Source: Neurospora crassa OR74A
Taxonomy: Eukaryota; Ascomycota; Sordariomycetes; Sordariales; Sordariaceae
Reading direction: 5' to 3'
NCBI RefSeq assembly: GCF_000182925.2
Contig: NC_026507.1
Span: forward strand, 2,232,001 to 2,296,000
Length of the DNA: 64,000 nucleotides
Shown here: piece after piece, positions 1-9,579 of the stretch
Numbering within the stretch: the stretch's first letter is position 1
Layout: every line of letters begins with the position of its first letter
Made by a program: the position numbers and the translations under genes
Notes under the pieces: generated by a model
Told to the model about the DNA's origin: nothing
Database searches by the model: none
The model's input: the letters and a program-made list of their open reading frames with translations, nothing else

Positions 1-2100
1 TTAAACTTCCATAAATACTAGCTATTCACCACGTACTTCTTACCTATACGTACGAAGGTAGTAGAATCAATAGTATCCTTACTATATTCGAAAAGAAGGG
101 CATTCTAAATATCCCTCGGGAGCTTCCAATTAAACTCCTACTTCTAGGTCTCCACCGGGCGGTTGTATTTACTAGCTAATTATATAAAGGTATTCCAAAA
201 TTCCCAAAAGTCTTCACTTATTTTAAATTTCAATTTATTAAATTTAAAGATAGCCTTTTCCTTACAATTATAATTATAATATTCATTCTTTAGGTAGTTA
301 AGTAACTATTAGGAAATTTTAAAATAATAAGGGCCGTTTCCTAAATATAATTCTAAATCTTAAGCGGCCTTACTAACGGTATAGTTTTTAATATATATTT
401 TTTTTACCTTATTATCAGTAAAATAATCGGCGTTCAATTTCAATTTATTTTGGATATAGCAATACTAAATATCGAAGGATATAGTATCCTTATCCTTTTT
501 ATTATAAAAGTACAGCAGGTCCTTCTCCTTAGCCAATAATCGACTAACACTATAAAAGGTAAGTGTAATAGTACTAAGGGTATCCTTATAGTCGGGATTA
601 TCTTTATATAAGTAATATACTTAATCGCAATTAAACTAGTCTAAATTCTATAGGGTTATATCAATAGTAACCTTCTTCTTTTACTTCTATAAATTGAAAT
701 TTTCCTTAGTAAAGCGGGTAATAATAGTATTAAAATCTTTAATTTCACCTTCTTTAAAAGCTACTTTAATACCTAACTCCTTAACTTAGGCCTTAATAGT
801 GATAAAACTATCTACAGATATAGCCAACTCCTTTTAAATTATTACTAGGACCTCTTTAATTTAATTTAATTTAATTAATAATCTTAAATAATTACCGCAC
901 TCCTTTAGCGGAATAAATAATTTAGTATAATAATCCGGCGACGGGCTCCGGCTATCGAATAAATTTCGGTAGTTAGAGCGGGAAGGGTTATAATTATTGT
1001 TAGGGTTACGGGTTTTCTAAGTATCTTTATAATTTTTATAAACCTCCTATTCCTCTAAGTACTCGTTTTTAATATAGGCGCAACTACCTATAACTACATT
1101 AAATTAGTTAATACCTATTTGGATTTCTACAGTTAAATCTTAAACCTTCTTACGTAGTACAATATTCTTGTAGCGTATCCGGGCGATTTCTATATTAGTA
1201 GCCGAGGTTTTACTATTATTATATATATTATTTAATATATTTTCCAAGATAGTAATCTTCTTTTAAAGTTCGGTATTATTATCCTCTACAGCCTTCCAAT
1301 AGTTAAAGAAGTTTATAATATACTTATATATCTTACTAAGGTTAGTATTTAGGTTAATAGCAATAACCTAGTATTTATATTACTAAACTAGGGCTACCTC
1401 GGTTAGAATAACCCGTAGTTTAATCTCCTAAAAGATCGCGTTAAAACTATTAGGGTCTTCGCAAATATTTTTAAAAGTAGGTAAGTTTATTAATAATAGT
1501 CCTAAACGGGCCTTATCCCGGGCGAAGTAATAAACCTGATATTCTTTACTAACCTTAGTAAAAAGTTTAAAGGTAAAGGAAGGTCCGTGTTCTTCTTAGA
1601 ATAGTACTTAATAATCGCGCTAATCTTCGTATATAGGAATACGTATAAATCTTCTTTTTTAAAAATATAGTATATATTAGTTATTTTAATAGTAACTTCC
1701 TAATTAAAAAATACAATTACTTCGTTAATATTATTAAGAGCATCCTCGTTATTAAAATTAAATATATCGAAGGTACGTAATTAAGCATCCTATTTATCTT
1801 TAATAGTAATAATATTTATTAATTAGCAATGGAAAGCGTTATCCTACTCTACTACTAATTTGGAGGTAATAAGTACATCGTCAATATTAAAGATAATTTA
1901 CTCAACGGCAATTTTATCTTTCTAAGCCTTAATAGCCTACTTCTAAGCCTCATTAGTTTAAGCGCTTACGGCGGCAATCACTTTTGACTACATAGACTAC
2001 TATCCTTACTTTTTAGGCGAGGCTTAGCCTACCTTTTCTTCTAAGGTATATACTATCGCGAGATTGACTAAGGTCGATTAACGATGCGATACGATTAATA
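1..2100 (-). pseudogene. RIP-broken gag of Gypsy-3
   Basis: Reading the minus strand gives long stretches of protein-like sequence interrupted mainly by TAA/TAG. The first two thirds (about 2100-800) are charged and helix-rich, for example ELQKKITILENILNN near 1230-1290, suggesting a coiled coil. The last third resembles a Gypsy gag capsid segment, for example FKFNKLKFKISEDFWEFWN near 185-245, followed by text like QKLPRDIQNALL. The order (coiled-coil N-terminus, then capsid) is the same as in Gypsy-1 and Gypsy-2 of this window, so I infer the same broad lineage. It cannot make a protein: there are many stops and no intact start. A nucleocapsid zinc knuckle would lie outside the window. Confidence 0.55.
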
Positions 2101-2173
2101 ATTTAATATAATAAGATATTTAATTTCCTCCCTAGAAGTATATAAATATTAATCTTATAATTATTCGAGCGAT

Positions 2174-2401
2174 GTAGTTACGAGAGACAAGCTAAACATA
2201 TTAATTCCCAGGTCTATTGTAGAATCACAAAATAAAGAAGAAAAGAGGGAAACGTACAAAGGTACGCCCGAGGTCTAGGGTTTTAACCCCCTATGCCCCA
2301 GTCGGTGCGCCCGTTAGTGAATGGCGGTCCCGTAGCCTCGGTGCTGGGCGTCCGGGTCTGTGGGCCGTGCCTGCCCGGATCCATCCGCCAGTGCCGTCAC
2401 A
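2174..2401 (-). repeat. 5' LTR of Gypsy-3 (inner border tentative)
   Basis: A GC-rich, little-mutated block (best seen at 2260-2401) between strongly AT-rich sequences. On the minus strand it starts TGTGACGGCACTGG at 2401. The proposed end, CGTAACTACA at 2174, is chosen only because it gives a TG...CA pair. The true inner border needs the other LTR. Confidence 0.5.
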
Positions 2402-2559
2402 ATATATATTAATTAACTTTTATAAGGAAGTAAGCGAGTCCCTAGATAGTAGTTCCCTCTATAGTAGCCGAGGCTCCTTTTATATAGCGGGGTTTAATAA
2501 GGGCGATTAGGATTCCAAAATTCTTACTAACTTTATTACTAATTATAGTATAGTACTAG

Positions 2560-3913
2560 TAACCCTCGTTGACGAGGGTGTAGAATAAGTTACAGTTGTT
2601 AATAATAAGTAAGATTAATATAAATTCTATTTCTATTTATAATTTAGATTTAAACTCTTCTATTTTATTTAGTACCTCTAATAGCTCTAGGGTCCGACTT
2701 TACTCCGGAATTACTCTTTTCTTTATTTAGGGGCGGAGTTTTACTCTTTGTTTTCCTCTAATAACGGAGGGATTTTAGTAGTAGTAGTTTAAATACGAAT
2801 ATTATCATTCGGAGGAATTAGTAGTAAGTAAGGATAATTATTTATTTAGTAGTTAAAAGCCCTATAATCAAGATATAGATTATTATCCTTATACTTTTAG
2901 TATTCTTTATTAAAAACCTACTTAGTATATTTAAGGGTAGTAGCCGAATTTAAACTACTTCGCCTTCGATTACTATAACCCCTAATAAATATACTAATAT
3001 AAATAATTCCTATAATAGTATTACTATTAACGTCGGTCGTATAGTTTTTAAATAGGCTCGAAGTTTAAATAGAAGACTATTAGCGTAGGTTGTTAGGTTT
3101 TAGGGTATTAACATAAAATATAGAGAGGTAAAGACTACTATTTTAAATTTAACAGCCTCATTAATTATAGAAGTATTTATGGTAATCCTCGTTAAATTCG
3201 AATATACATTCGTAGCCGGTAGTATAGTACTATATTTGGGCTATATATATATAATAGTCGTCCGAAAAATCTATTAAGAAGAACTTATTATAGAACTTCT
3301 TATTAATTATATAATAGAGATATACTAATTTGGTTGGGCTCTCCTAATTGTAGCCGCCGGCTTTTAAAAATTCGTTATCGAAGGTAATAAGGAAGGATAC
3401 GAACGGCTTTCCATTTTTCTAATAGAAACGAGAGAGTTTATTAAGGGTAATATTTTAATTTTAGTAAGAATCGAAGATTACTTAAATCTAATTAAGTAAG
3501 GCTACAGGGTCTTCTTCTCCGCGGATAGGCTTATCAATCTAAAACCCTTTAAATTAAAGTTATTTATTATTAGGGAATATATTAAATATTTTATATTATA
3601 TAGCGTTGTAATTAGTATAAAGCCCGGACTGAATATCGGTATTATACGTTTTTATAAATTTATTATAGTAAAAGAAGAAAGTATAGGGCTGCCTATCTTA
3701 TTTGGAGAGTTTAAGAAGTTTTCTTTTAGAAGGGGTAGTACTATAATTATTATTTTGATTGATAGAGGTATTTAAAGCGGGGACGTTCGGGTCTCCCGTT
3801 CTTATTAAGGCATCCGCGAATAGGAAATTTAAGTGCGGAATAAAAATAGGGTTTGAATTAGAATTAAAGAAAAGGGACTTGATATAATTATAAAGGGAGG
3901 TACTACCGTTCAA
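2560..3913 (-). pseudogene. gag-like relic
   Basis: The minus frame opens with MNGSTSLYNYIKSLFFNSN at 3913 and stays open for about 70 codons, then continues with RIP-type stops. Downstream text such as EEDPVALLNQIQVIFDSY, NITLNKLSRFYQKNGKP and AGGYNQESPTKLVYLYYIIN (stops read as Gln) has the look of a retroelement gag capsid. No reverse transcriptase, protease or zinc knuckle was found before the element is cut at 2402. It differs from the coiled-coil gags of Gypsy-1, -2 and -3, so it belongs to another family. Confidence 0.45.
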
Positions 3914-4149
3914 TACTCTAATACAATTCTTTACAAGGCCGTTTATTAGGAGTAACGCTACTAGTATTCTATTAATTACCGTAGTAGGAATTATAGAACT
4001 CCTCTATATTATTAAAGTTTATATTATTAAGTCCGATTATAGTAGTTAGTAAATACTATAATACTATATTAGAAACCGTTAACTATTTCTAATCTTATTC
4101 TACTACTCTACTATTGAATTCTACTATATCTATTAGTCAAATAATATAG

Positions 4150-4500
4150 TAGAACTTAATATAAGGGGTGTAATATAGTTGGTATAAATATTAGCCTAAA
4201 TTAATCGATAAGGTTCTACGAAGAAGAAAAGAGGGTAAAAGAGCGCCTTCTAGGCGGGTATAGCCAGCTGTCCTTTTTAAGGGATGTGCGTGCGTACGGG
4301 CCGCTGGGGTGCCGTAGTGGCAAGCGACCTGATTAGTCGCATTAATTGCCGGCCGGTTGGGACTCTGACTGGCGAGACTGCTAGTCGCTCCAGCCACGGG
4401 CAGCAAGCCCCATGACACACGCGACCTTTGGTGCGGGGAATCTTCCATGTTACCTTTCGGCCCACGACAACGCTCGAGCTCTGAAAGCATAGGCGTCTCA
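4150..4500 (-). repeat. GC-rich terminal block (putative LTR), first ~80 nt repeated at 53619-53694
   Basis: 4260-4500 is GC-rich and barely mutated. Read from 4500 on the minus strand, the first ~80 nt match unit X read from 53694, with a few substitutions and small indels, then the two diverge completely. Shared first nucleotides with a divergent remainder is what related LTR families show. The inner border is unknown; 4150 is approximate. Confidence 0.45.
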
Positions 4501-4594
4501 ATAAATAAGAAACTGATTAACTACCCTCTATTGCGTATAATCTATTAGAGTCCTGGGATATAAGCTAGTACAATCAAATTGAGTAATAAATCTA

Positions 4595-5125
4595 GGGAAA
4601 GCCTCCCCGCACCCTCTTGAATCCTAGACGTACCCTGTCCCACTTAATAATAGCTATTATAAAATACCCGCCGTTTTAGCGGGTAATATTGTAACTTTGG
4701 GTATCGCTGAACATATCGCTGAAAATTCTAATCTACTACCGGGCACTACAGCTACATCCTTTTTATATATTAGGAAGGGGTTTAATACTTAGAGTATTTA
4801 CTAGCTATCAACGGGAGGTCGGTATATAGCCCTAGGTAGGTAACGGGTGTAGTAGTAATAAGTATAGTAGTAATAGGTATAGTAGTAATAAGTATAGTAG
4901 TAACGGGTATGGTAGTAATAAGTATAGTAGTAATAGGTATTAATAGCTATATAAGATAGAGAGAAGAAAATGACCCTTAGAGGGATGATGATACTTAGAT
5001 ATTAAGACGAAATTTAGTAGGCAAAAACAGAAATTTCAATGTCAGGAGTCATGCAGCTGCAGTCCCACTTTTCTAGGTGGGGGAGGGTACGTCTAGGATT
5101 TAAAAGGGTGCGGGGAGGCTTTCCC
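4595..5125. mobile_element. MITE-1: 531-bp non-autonomous MULE-type element
   Basis: Terminal inverted repeats start GGGAAAGCCTCCCCGCACCC and are recognisable for about 45 bp at each end (4595-4640 and 5080-5125). The flanks are TAAATCTA (4587-4594) and TAAATTTA (5126-5133), an 8-bp TSD with one C/T difference. The subterminal block near 5020-5062 (inverted CAGCTGCATGACTCCTGACA) matches the subterminal block of MULE-A, -B, -C and MITE-2, so it is probably a deletion derivative of that family. No coding region. It splits Helitron-B. Confidence 0.85.
4849..4946 (+). repeat. 15-bp minisatellite inside MITE-1
   Basis: About six tandem copies of a unit close to TAGTAGTAATARGTA, with R/Y changes between copies. 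It lies just inside the right subterminal region of MITE-1; MULE-A has a comparable degenerate repeat near 41370-41430 next to its right end. Confidence 0.8.
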
Positions 5126-6684
5126 TAAATTTAAGGAAGGATATTTGGGTATATCGTTCTTCCTAATTTATGTACTTTTAATAGATTAATCGCGTCTATC
5201 GAACTTCATTAGTAGTATTAGATTAATACCACCCTTACCCTTATTATTATTAGCACTACCAACTACAATTACTATTACTCTCCCTCCTTTAGAATCATAA
5301 ACGATAATACCCCGGTTATTTCGAAGGCGACAATCTACCATAATAACTATATAGGAGCCTTTATAAAGAGGAAGGTTTAATAGTAAATAATAGACTTCCT
5401 AAATTGACTAGTTCCTTTTAATGATGAGTTTGTTTATAAACTTGGCTACGAATTGCTTAACTGGAATTCTAGCCGTAATTTAGAGGATAATGTCTATTGC
5501 AATTTCGTTATAAGATTTAGTACGTTTCTTAGCCTTCGAAACGTATTCAGCTATGTAATTAATTATAGTATTTATATTAGTACATAATTAAACGTTTATA
5601 TTAGCTATCTACTTAAGTATAATAAGAGGATTCTATTAGTTAAAAATACTATGATTATATTAGCTATCGAATAGCTAGAGCCTAAGGTTCAATACGTATA
5701 GTAAATAGAGGGTATTTATAAAGCTTCTTAGTAATATAAAACCGGTATACCTTCTATTTAGGGACGGGGAGTTCGAAGTCTAGAATTTGCTAACTTCTAG
5801 GAAGGGTTCGGACTTACCGGCGTACTCGGAGGTAATAAATATCGCTATAAATATATTTTTGTATATAGTTAATTATAGCTATAAACTCTTCGAAAGTAGG
5901 CTTAATAGTATCTATTCTTCTTTTTAAAGTATCATTTATTTATTGTACTATTCTAGAAGACGATTAATAGGGATTGATCGATTCTAAGTATTATATTAAC
6001 TATTAATAGTAGTAGTACCGCTAGGAGGGGGGCCTTCGGGATCTTTACCCTTGCTAAATTGAACTTCAATTAGCTATTTGATACCTTTAAGTATAGGGTT
6101 CTATAAGGTAATATATAAACCCTACAGTTTAGTAATCTATCGTTGAATTTCTAGATTTTTTAAATTTGGAGCATTAATATTATCGACTTGATATAGTCTA
6201 TAAGTATAGCCAGTACCTCGAGTTTAGAACTCTAGCCGCTACTAGAAGTTATCGAACTTAAATTCAAGTATTAATATATATTCTTTAAATCGTTTAAATT
6301 AATAAATAATTTGATATATAGCAATATAAAGGTTATTAAGAATATTGGTCTTAAATATATAATGATAATTATTATTGTTAGAGGCTAGCTATTACTTATA
6401 AACAAATATATACTCTATTAGACTTTTCTGATATAAATTAGCAATATCAAAAGTTAGAAATACAATTGGTATACCCCAAAAAGTAATATAGGTAGTTAAT
6501 TCACAGGATTTCTAAATCTAGTAGGATGTTATACCTCGAATAGTATTAGCAAATCGCACAATTGAATTAAAAAGACTTTAAGCTTCTTCCAATTGGACCT
6601 CAAAATATTCTTTAAATTACTATTAATTAATGAAAGCTGCAAGGTTATATCTAATATTACGGATATAAAAGGCGCTTTTACTAT
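5126..6684 (-). pseudogene. Helitron-B, internal piece (Rep region)
   Basis: The minus strand reads as a Helitron Rep-type protein. Near 6450 it reads GIPIVFLTFDIANLYQKS, equivalent to GIPAIFIIFSAANIYQES of Helitron-A (about 12150). Near 5600 INYIAEYVSKAKKRTKSYNE carries the paired Tyr of Y2 Rep proteins; then FVAKFINKLIIKRNQSIQEV and GSYIVIMVDCRLRN follow in the same order as in Helitron-A. The piece is bounded by the TSDs of MITE-1 and MULE-A; about 90 nt more (4506-4594) follow beyond MITE-1. Stops are mainly TAA/TAG and frames shift at least once. The helicase half is not in the window. Confidence 0.75.
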
Positions 6685-6780
6685 AGGAAACCCTCCCCGC
6701 ACCCCAACCGTTCCTACCCGCACCCTATGTCAGCCGATATATGAATTATCGAGTTTTGGCGGTAAATTTCTATGTTTTTG
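6685..6780 (+). repeat. left terminal inverted repeat of MULE-A
   Basis: GC-rich and little mutated for about 45 bp, then a weaker match with the right end. The preceding TSD TTTACTAT (6677-6684) is repeated at 41621-41628. Confidence 0.85.
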
Positions 6781-6897
6781 ATGTCTAGTAACATTCGTAG
6801 CTAGGTCACCCAACCTACAGATGTATCCCTATAACTCAAATCTCGCGATATCTCTATAATATTGAAAATAAGTCTATTTCTATTCGGTTACAATCTA

Positions 6898-7560
6898 AAT
6901 ACTGATATTTAACAACTCCGAAAGCTCGTTAAATAACCCAATTAAAGATATTTCAACGGCTTCCTTCTTTCTCGCCTCCTCCCGCCGCTGTACCTCCCGT
7001 ACTTTCTCTACCCAGGATTGAGCCAACTTATTATCCTTATCCTTATTATTAACTACGTTAATATAATTACGTATTTCGTCTTGAGTATTTAATTCTTTAA
7101 TATTGGGCTTAATTTTATATCGGGAATAGTTACGCTGTACTAAAGCTCGTATAGGGTGTATATTCTTAGATTTGCTGTAGTGTCCCTTTAGTATAGGGAG
7201 AATAGCCTTATTATTAAAGGGACTACTTTGGTTAGGGGGGCGACCTTTGTATATTGCTATAGTAATTGGGCGAAGGCGTAGATATTTATCTATTGCGTTT
7301 TATTATATAAATTGGTATAGGGATAACCGGGTTAATAATAGATAGACCTTACCCGACGTTAAATAAAATACTAGAAGTGGTGATAATTAAGTTTATTAAT
7401 TAAAACTACTTTACTAGTATAGTAAATTGCTTCTATCTTATAAGTATAAGGGAGCCTATACTAGGTACGAAAATTGTGTGAGTATAGTTGTAAACGATTA
7501 CTACGAGGGTATTAAGTATTAGGGAATATTGTTTTTAATTGTTAGTATTATTTATTTAAT
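6898..7560 (-). pseudogene. MULE-A transposase, C-terminal piece
   Basis: The minus frame is stop-free for about 120 codons from about 7260 to the TAG at 6895-6897, unusual here. GRPPNQSSPFNNKAIL (around 7240) is nearly identical to GRPRNQSSPFNNKAIL in MULE-B (around 46.66 kb), and ELNTQDEIRNYINVVNNKDK matches MULE-B and MULE-C just downstream. Upstream, PYTYKIEAIYYTSKVVLIN (about 7450) matches the MULE-B stretch before its GRP motif. The tail is Lys/Glu/Arg-rich, probably helical. The final TAG is likely a mutated CAG, since MULE-C reads SIQ there. It is the C-terminal domain of a MULE (FAR1/Hop-like) transposase, not functional alone. Confidence 0.75.
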
Positions 7561-7569
7561 AGATTAATC

Positions 7570-9450
7570 CCCTTTGAAATTATTTTTAAAGGGGTAGAAC
7601 TAAGCTATAAATAATTAGGTCCTATCTATATAGTGTGTGCGCGGGTTACTAACGAGGTTAGCTTTTGGTTAAGGAGTCTATAATGAGTAGTAATGTGTGT
7701 AGTTACGGCCTTATGAAAATTAATTAACCCCCTACAAACTAATAACTTATATAATCTTAATAAATTATTATTGGTTTTATTTAGTAATATAGTACGTTGC
7801 GTATAGTTAAAGTAGTATTGTATATAGTAACTAACCTACTTTAACTGGTATGGTATAGGCTCGAGCCGGATCTATTTGACGATAGCCTCTTGCGTACCCT
7901 TAAATTGACGATAAAGGAAAGACTATACCTTTTGAAAGTCCGATTTAGACGAGGAGTAGATTATATGCTACTATAGATGAAAAAGGCTAGTTCTAGTTGA
8001 AGCGTGCTTCAACTGTTCAGAGGTGGATGGCATTCACTACCTCAAAGGGGCTTATAGTTCATTTATAACCCGCATCCACCGAACGGACTATTGAGGGACG
8101 GTTCGTCTACAGCTAGGTTTATTCATTAAAGTTTCTCGCACTCTCATTAGTGAGATCCGTAGTACGGCCTTACTATTGGCTTGAGTATTTTACTAAACTA
8201 TATTCTAATTAGCTATTTCGCAGATAGTATCGATAACAGTCTACGCCCGTATGTATTGGGTCTTTCCTTTTCTAAATAATAGTTAACTAATCGGTCTGGT
8301 AGACGGCTAGCAAATACCTAGTACTAGTATTACTAACATTTGGTCTAGCACCCACACTGGCTAACCGTTTACATTACAAACCTCCCGCTATTCAACTTCA
8401 ATTTTCAACCTTCTACTAATATTAATACTATTATTACAATTTAATTTTAATACCTAGTTTACCGTTAGATAAGTTATTATAATAGTTATAGACGCCTATT
8501 ATTAGAAGGTAGTAATTTTCTATTCCGGTAAGCAATTAGCGACCAACCGGTAAAATAGCCCGCGTTAGGTATAAGAATCTTGCCTCCCCCTAATTCGAAT
8601 TTTAAATTCTCTCTTCTACTTATTATTAATCTAAAACTCTACTTTCGAAATGGGCATTAGGTAGACTATCCTACTAATTACTAACCTACAACTTTACTTT
8701 CGAAAGAGGGAGTATTAGCCCTCGTAAGATTATTAAGGTTAATAATAAATTAAGTACTCTAGAATTAGTTAAGGTTTATATTTATAATAAAATAAATTAT
8801 TATATTCTTAAATGTTAGAGCGACTAGATTATTTCGGTACGCGTATAGACTATTGGATATACTATCCTACTAATTACCAACCTAAATTCTACCCTTGTAA
8901 GAAAGGTAATAAAAACCTACAATTAAGTATTGCCCTAAACTCGATAATAAATATAAATCCCTTTTTCTAGATCCTGTTTGTTAAGTTAGTTGTCCTTTTT
9001 CTATTTATTTACTTACTGTATTACTAATACTTAATATCGTAGGTACGGAGGATTTCCTTTCGTTTCTAGGGGTTTCTTTCTCTCTAGGGGTTTCTTTCTT
9101 TTTAGGGTCCTCCCTTATATATCTTTCCTTTCGTCGTTATTATTATCAATATACCTACAAAGAATTACCGGAAATACTATTAAAATAAACCTATTTTCTA
9201 CTTTATTAGTAAACGAGATACTATTAAATTGGTATAAATATATTAAGAATATTGTAATAAATAAAGCGAGGTATATCCTATCCAAATATCTGTTATCCCT
9301 ATTTAGTATTCCCCTTGCTAATTAACTGGTGTTATTTATTTAATAGTAAATCTTTTAAAATATGTAAATCCTACTAATAGAATTCTAATATATTGTATTA
9401 TTTTACTACTTATAAATAAATAGGATATTTAATAATGGGTAATACTATAA
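7570..9450. other. unassigned part of MULE-A, probably with one more insertion
   Basis: MULE-B has roughly 0.6 kb of transposase where MULE-A has about 2 kb. The stretch holds a GC-moderate block at 7950-8400 with two inverted repeats, a ~50-bp direct repeat (8650-8705 and 8850-8905, sharing ACTATCCTACTAATTAC), and simple-repeat text near 9060-9110 (GGGGTTTCTTTCTCTC). The minus strand from 9400 to 8500 reads fairly openly but matches no family I recognise. No paired termini were found. Confidence 0.4.
7995..8084. repeat. two adjacent inverted repeats
   Basis: AGTTGAAGC-GT-GCTTCAACT (7995-8014) is a perfect 9-bp stem with a 2-nt loop. Next to it GTTCAGAGGTGGATG (8015-8029) pairs with CATCCACCGAAC (8073-8084). 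They lie in a less mutated block, as TE ends do in this window. Function unknown. Confidence 0.6.
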
Positions 9451-9545
9451 TCCGAGTTGCGGGGGGTTGCGGGTGCGATTTAAGTAATATTGGTTGGCTA
9501 GCCTATTGAATGATTAATATTATTAATAGGCTATATATTGTAAGA
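9451..9545 (+). repeat. Helitron 5' terminal sequence (shared with 55985-56059)
   Basis: It begins TCCGAGTTGCGGGGGGTTGC and runs on through GGGTGCGATTTAAGTAAT. The minus strand from 56059 has the same ~38 nt with only C/T and G/A differences, then both have GGTTGGCTA and TAATAGGCT at slightly different spacing. Upstream flanks differ. Confidence 0.8.
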
Positions 9546-9579
9546 AGAGAGATGCTACTGAGCTATCCCCTCCTCCCAA

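Larger units (their letters stand above)
1..2401 (-). mobile_element. Gypsy-3: 5' part of an LTR retrotransposon cut by the window edge
   Basis: The right end is a GC-rich LTR-like block whose minus-strand start is TGTGACGGCA, followed to the left by a minus-strand gag relic. The rest of the element (protease, reverse transcriptase, integrase, second LTR) would lie beyond position 1. It abuts another gag relic at 2402, so it probably inserted into that element. A TSD cannot be tested because the other end is outside the window. Confidence 0.6.
2402..4500 (-). mobile_element. second LTR-type element relic, truncated by Gypsy-3
   Basis: A minus-strand gag-like relic (2560-3913) is preceded by a GC-rich terminal block (about 4150-4500). 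The right edge at 4500 has TGAGACGCC on the minus strand and is followed by ATAAA. Beyond 4505 the sequence returns to Helitron-B-type coding, so this element is inserted in Helitron-B. Its left half is replaced by Gypsy-3 or lies outside the window. Confidence 0.45.

Noticed and set aside
4191-4501. Two overlapping open frames sharing SVVVGRKVTWKI- and RCRGPKG-like text with 53.6 kb
   Set aside because: The DNA match is only ~80 nt and shifts frame by one base between copies, so it looks like a shared terminal repeat rather than a protein.
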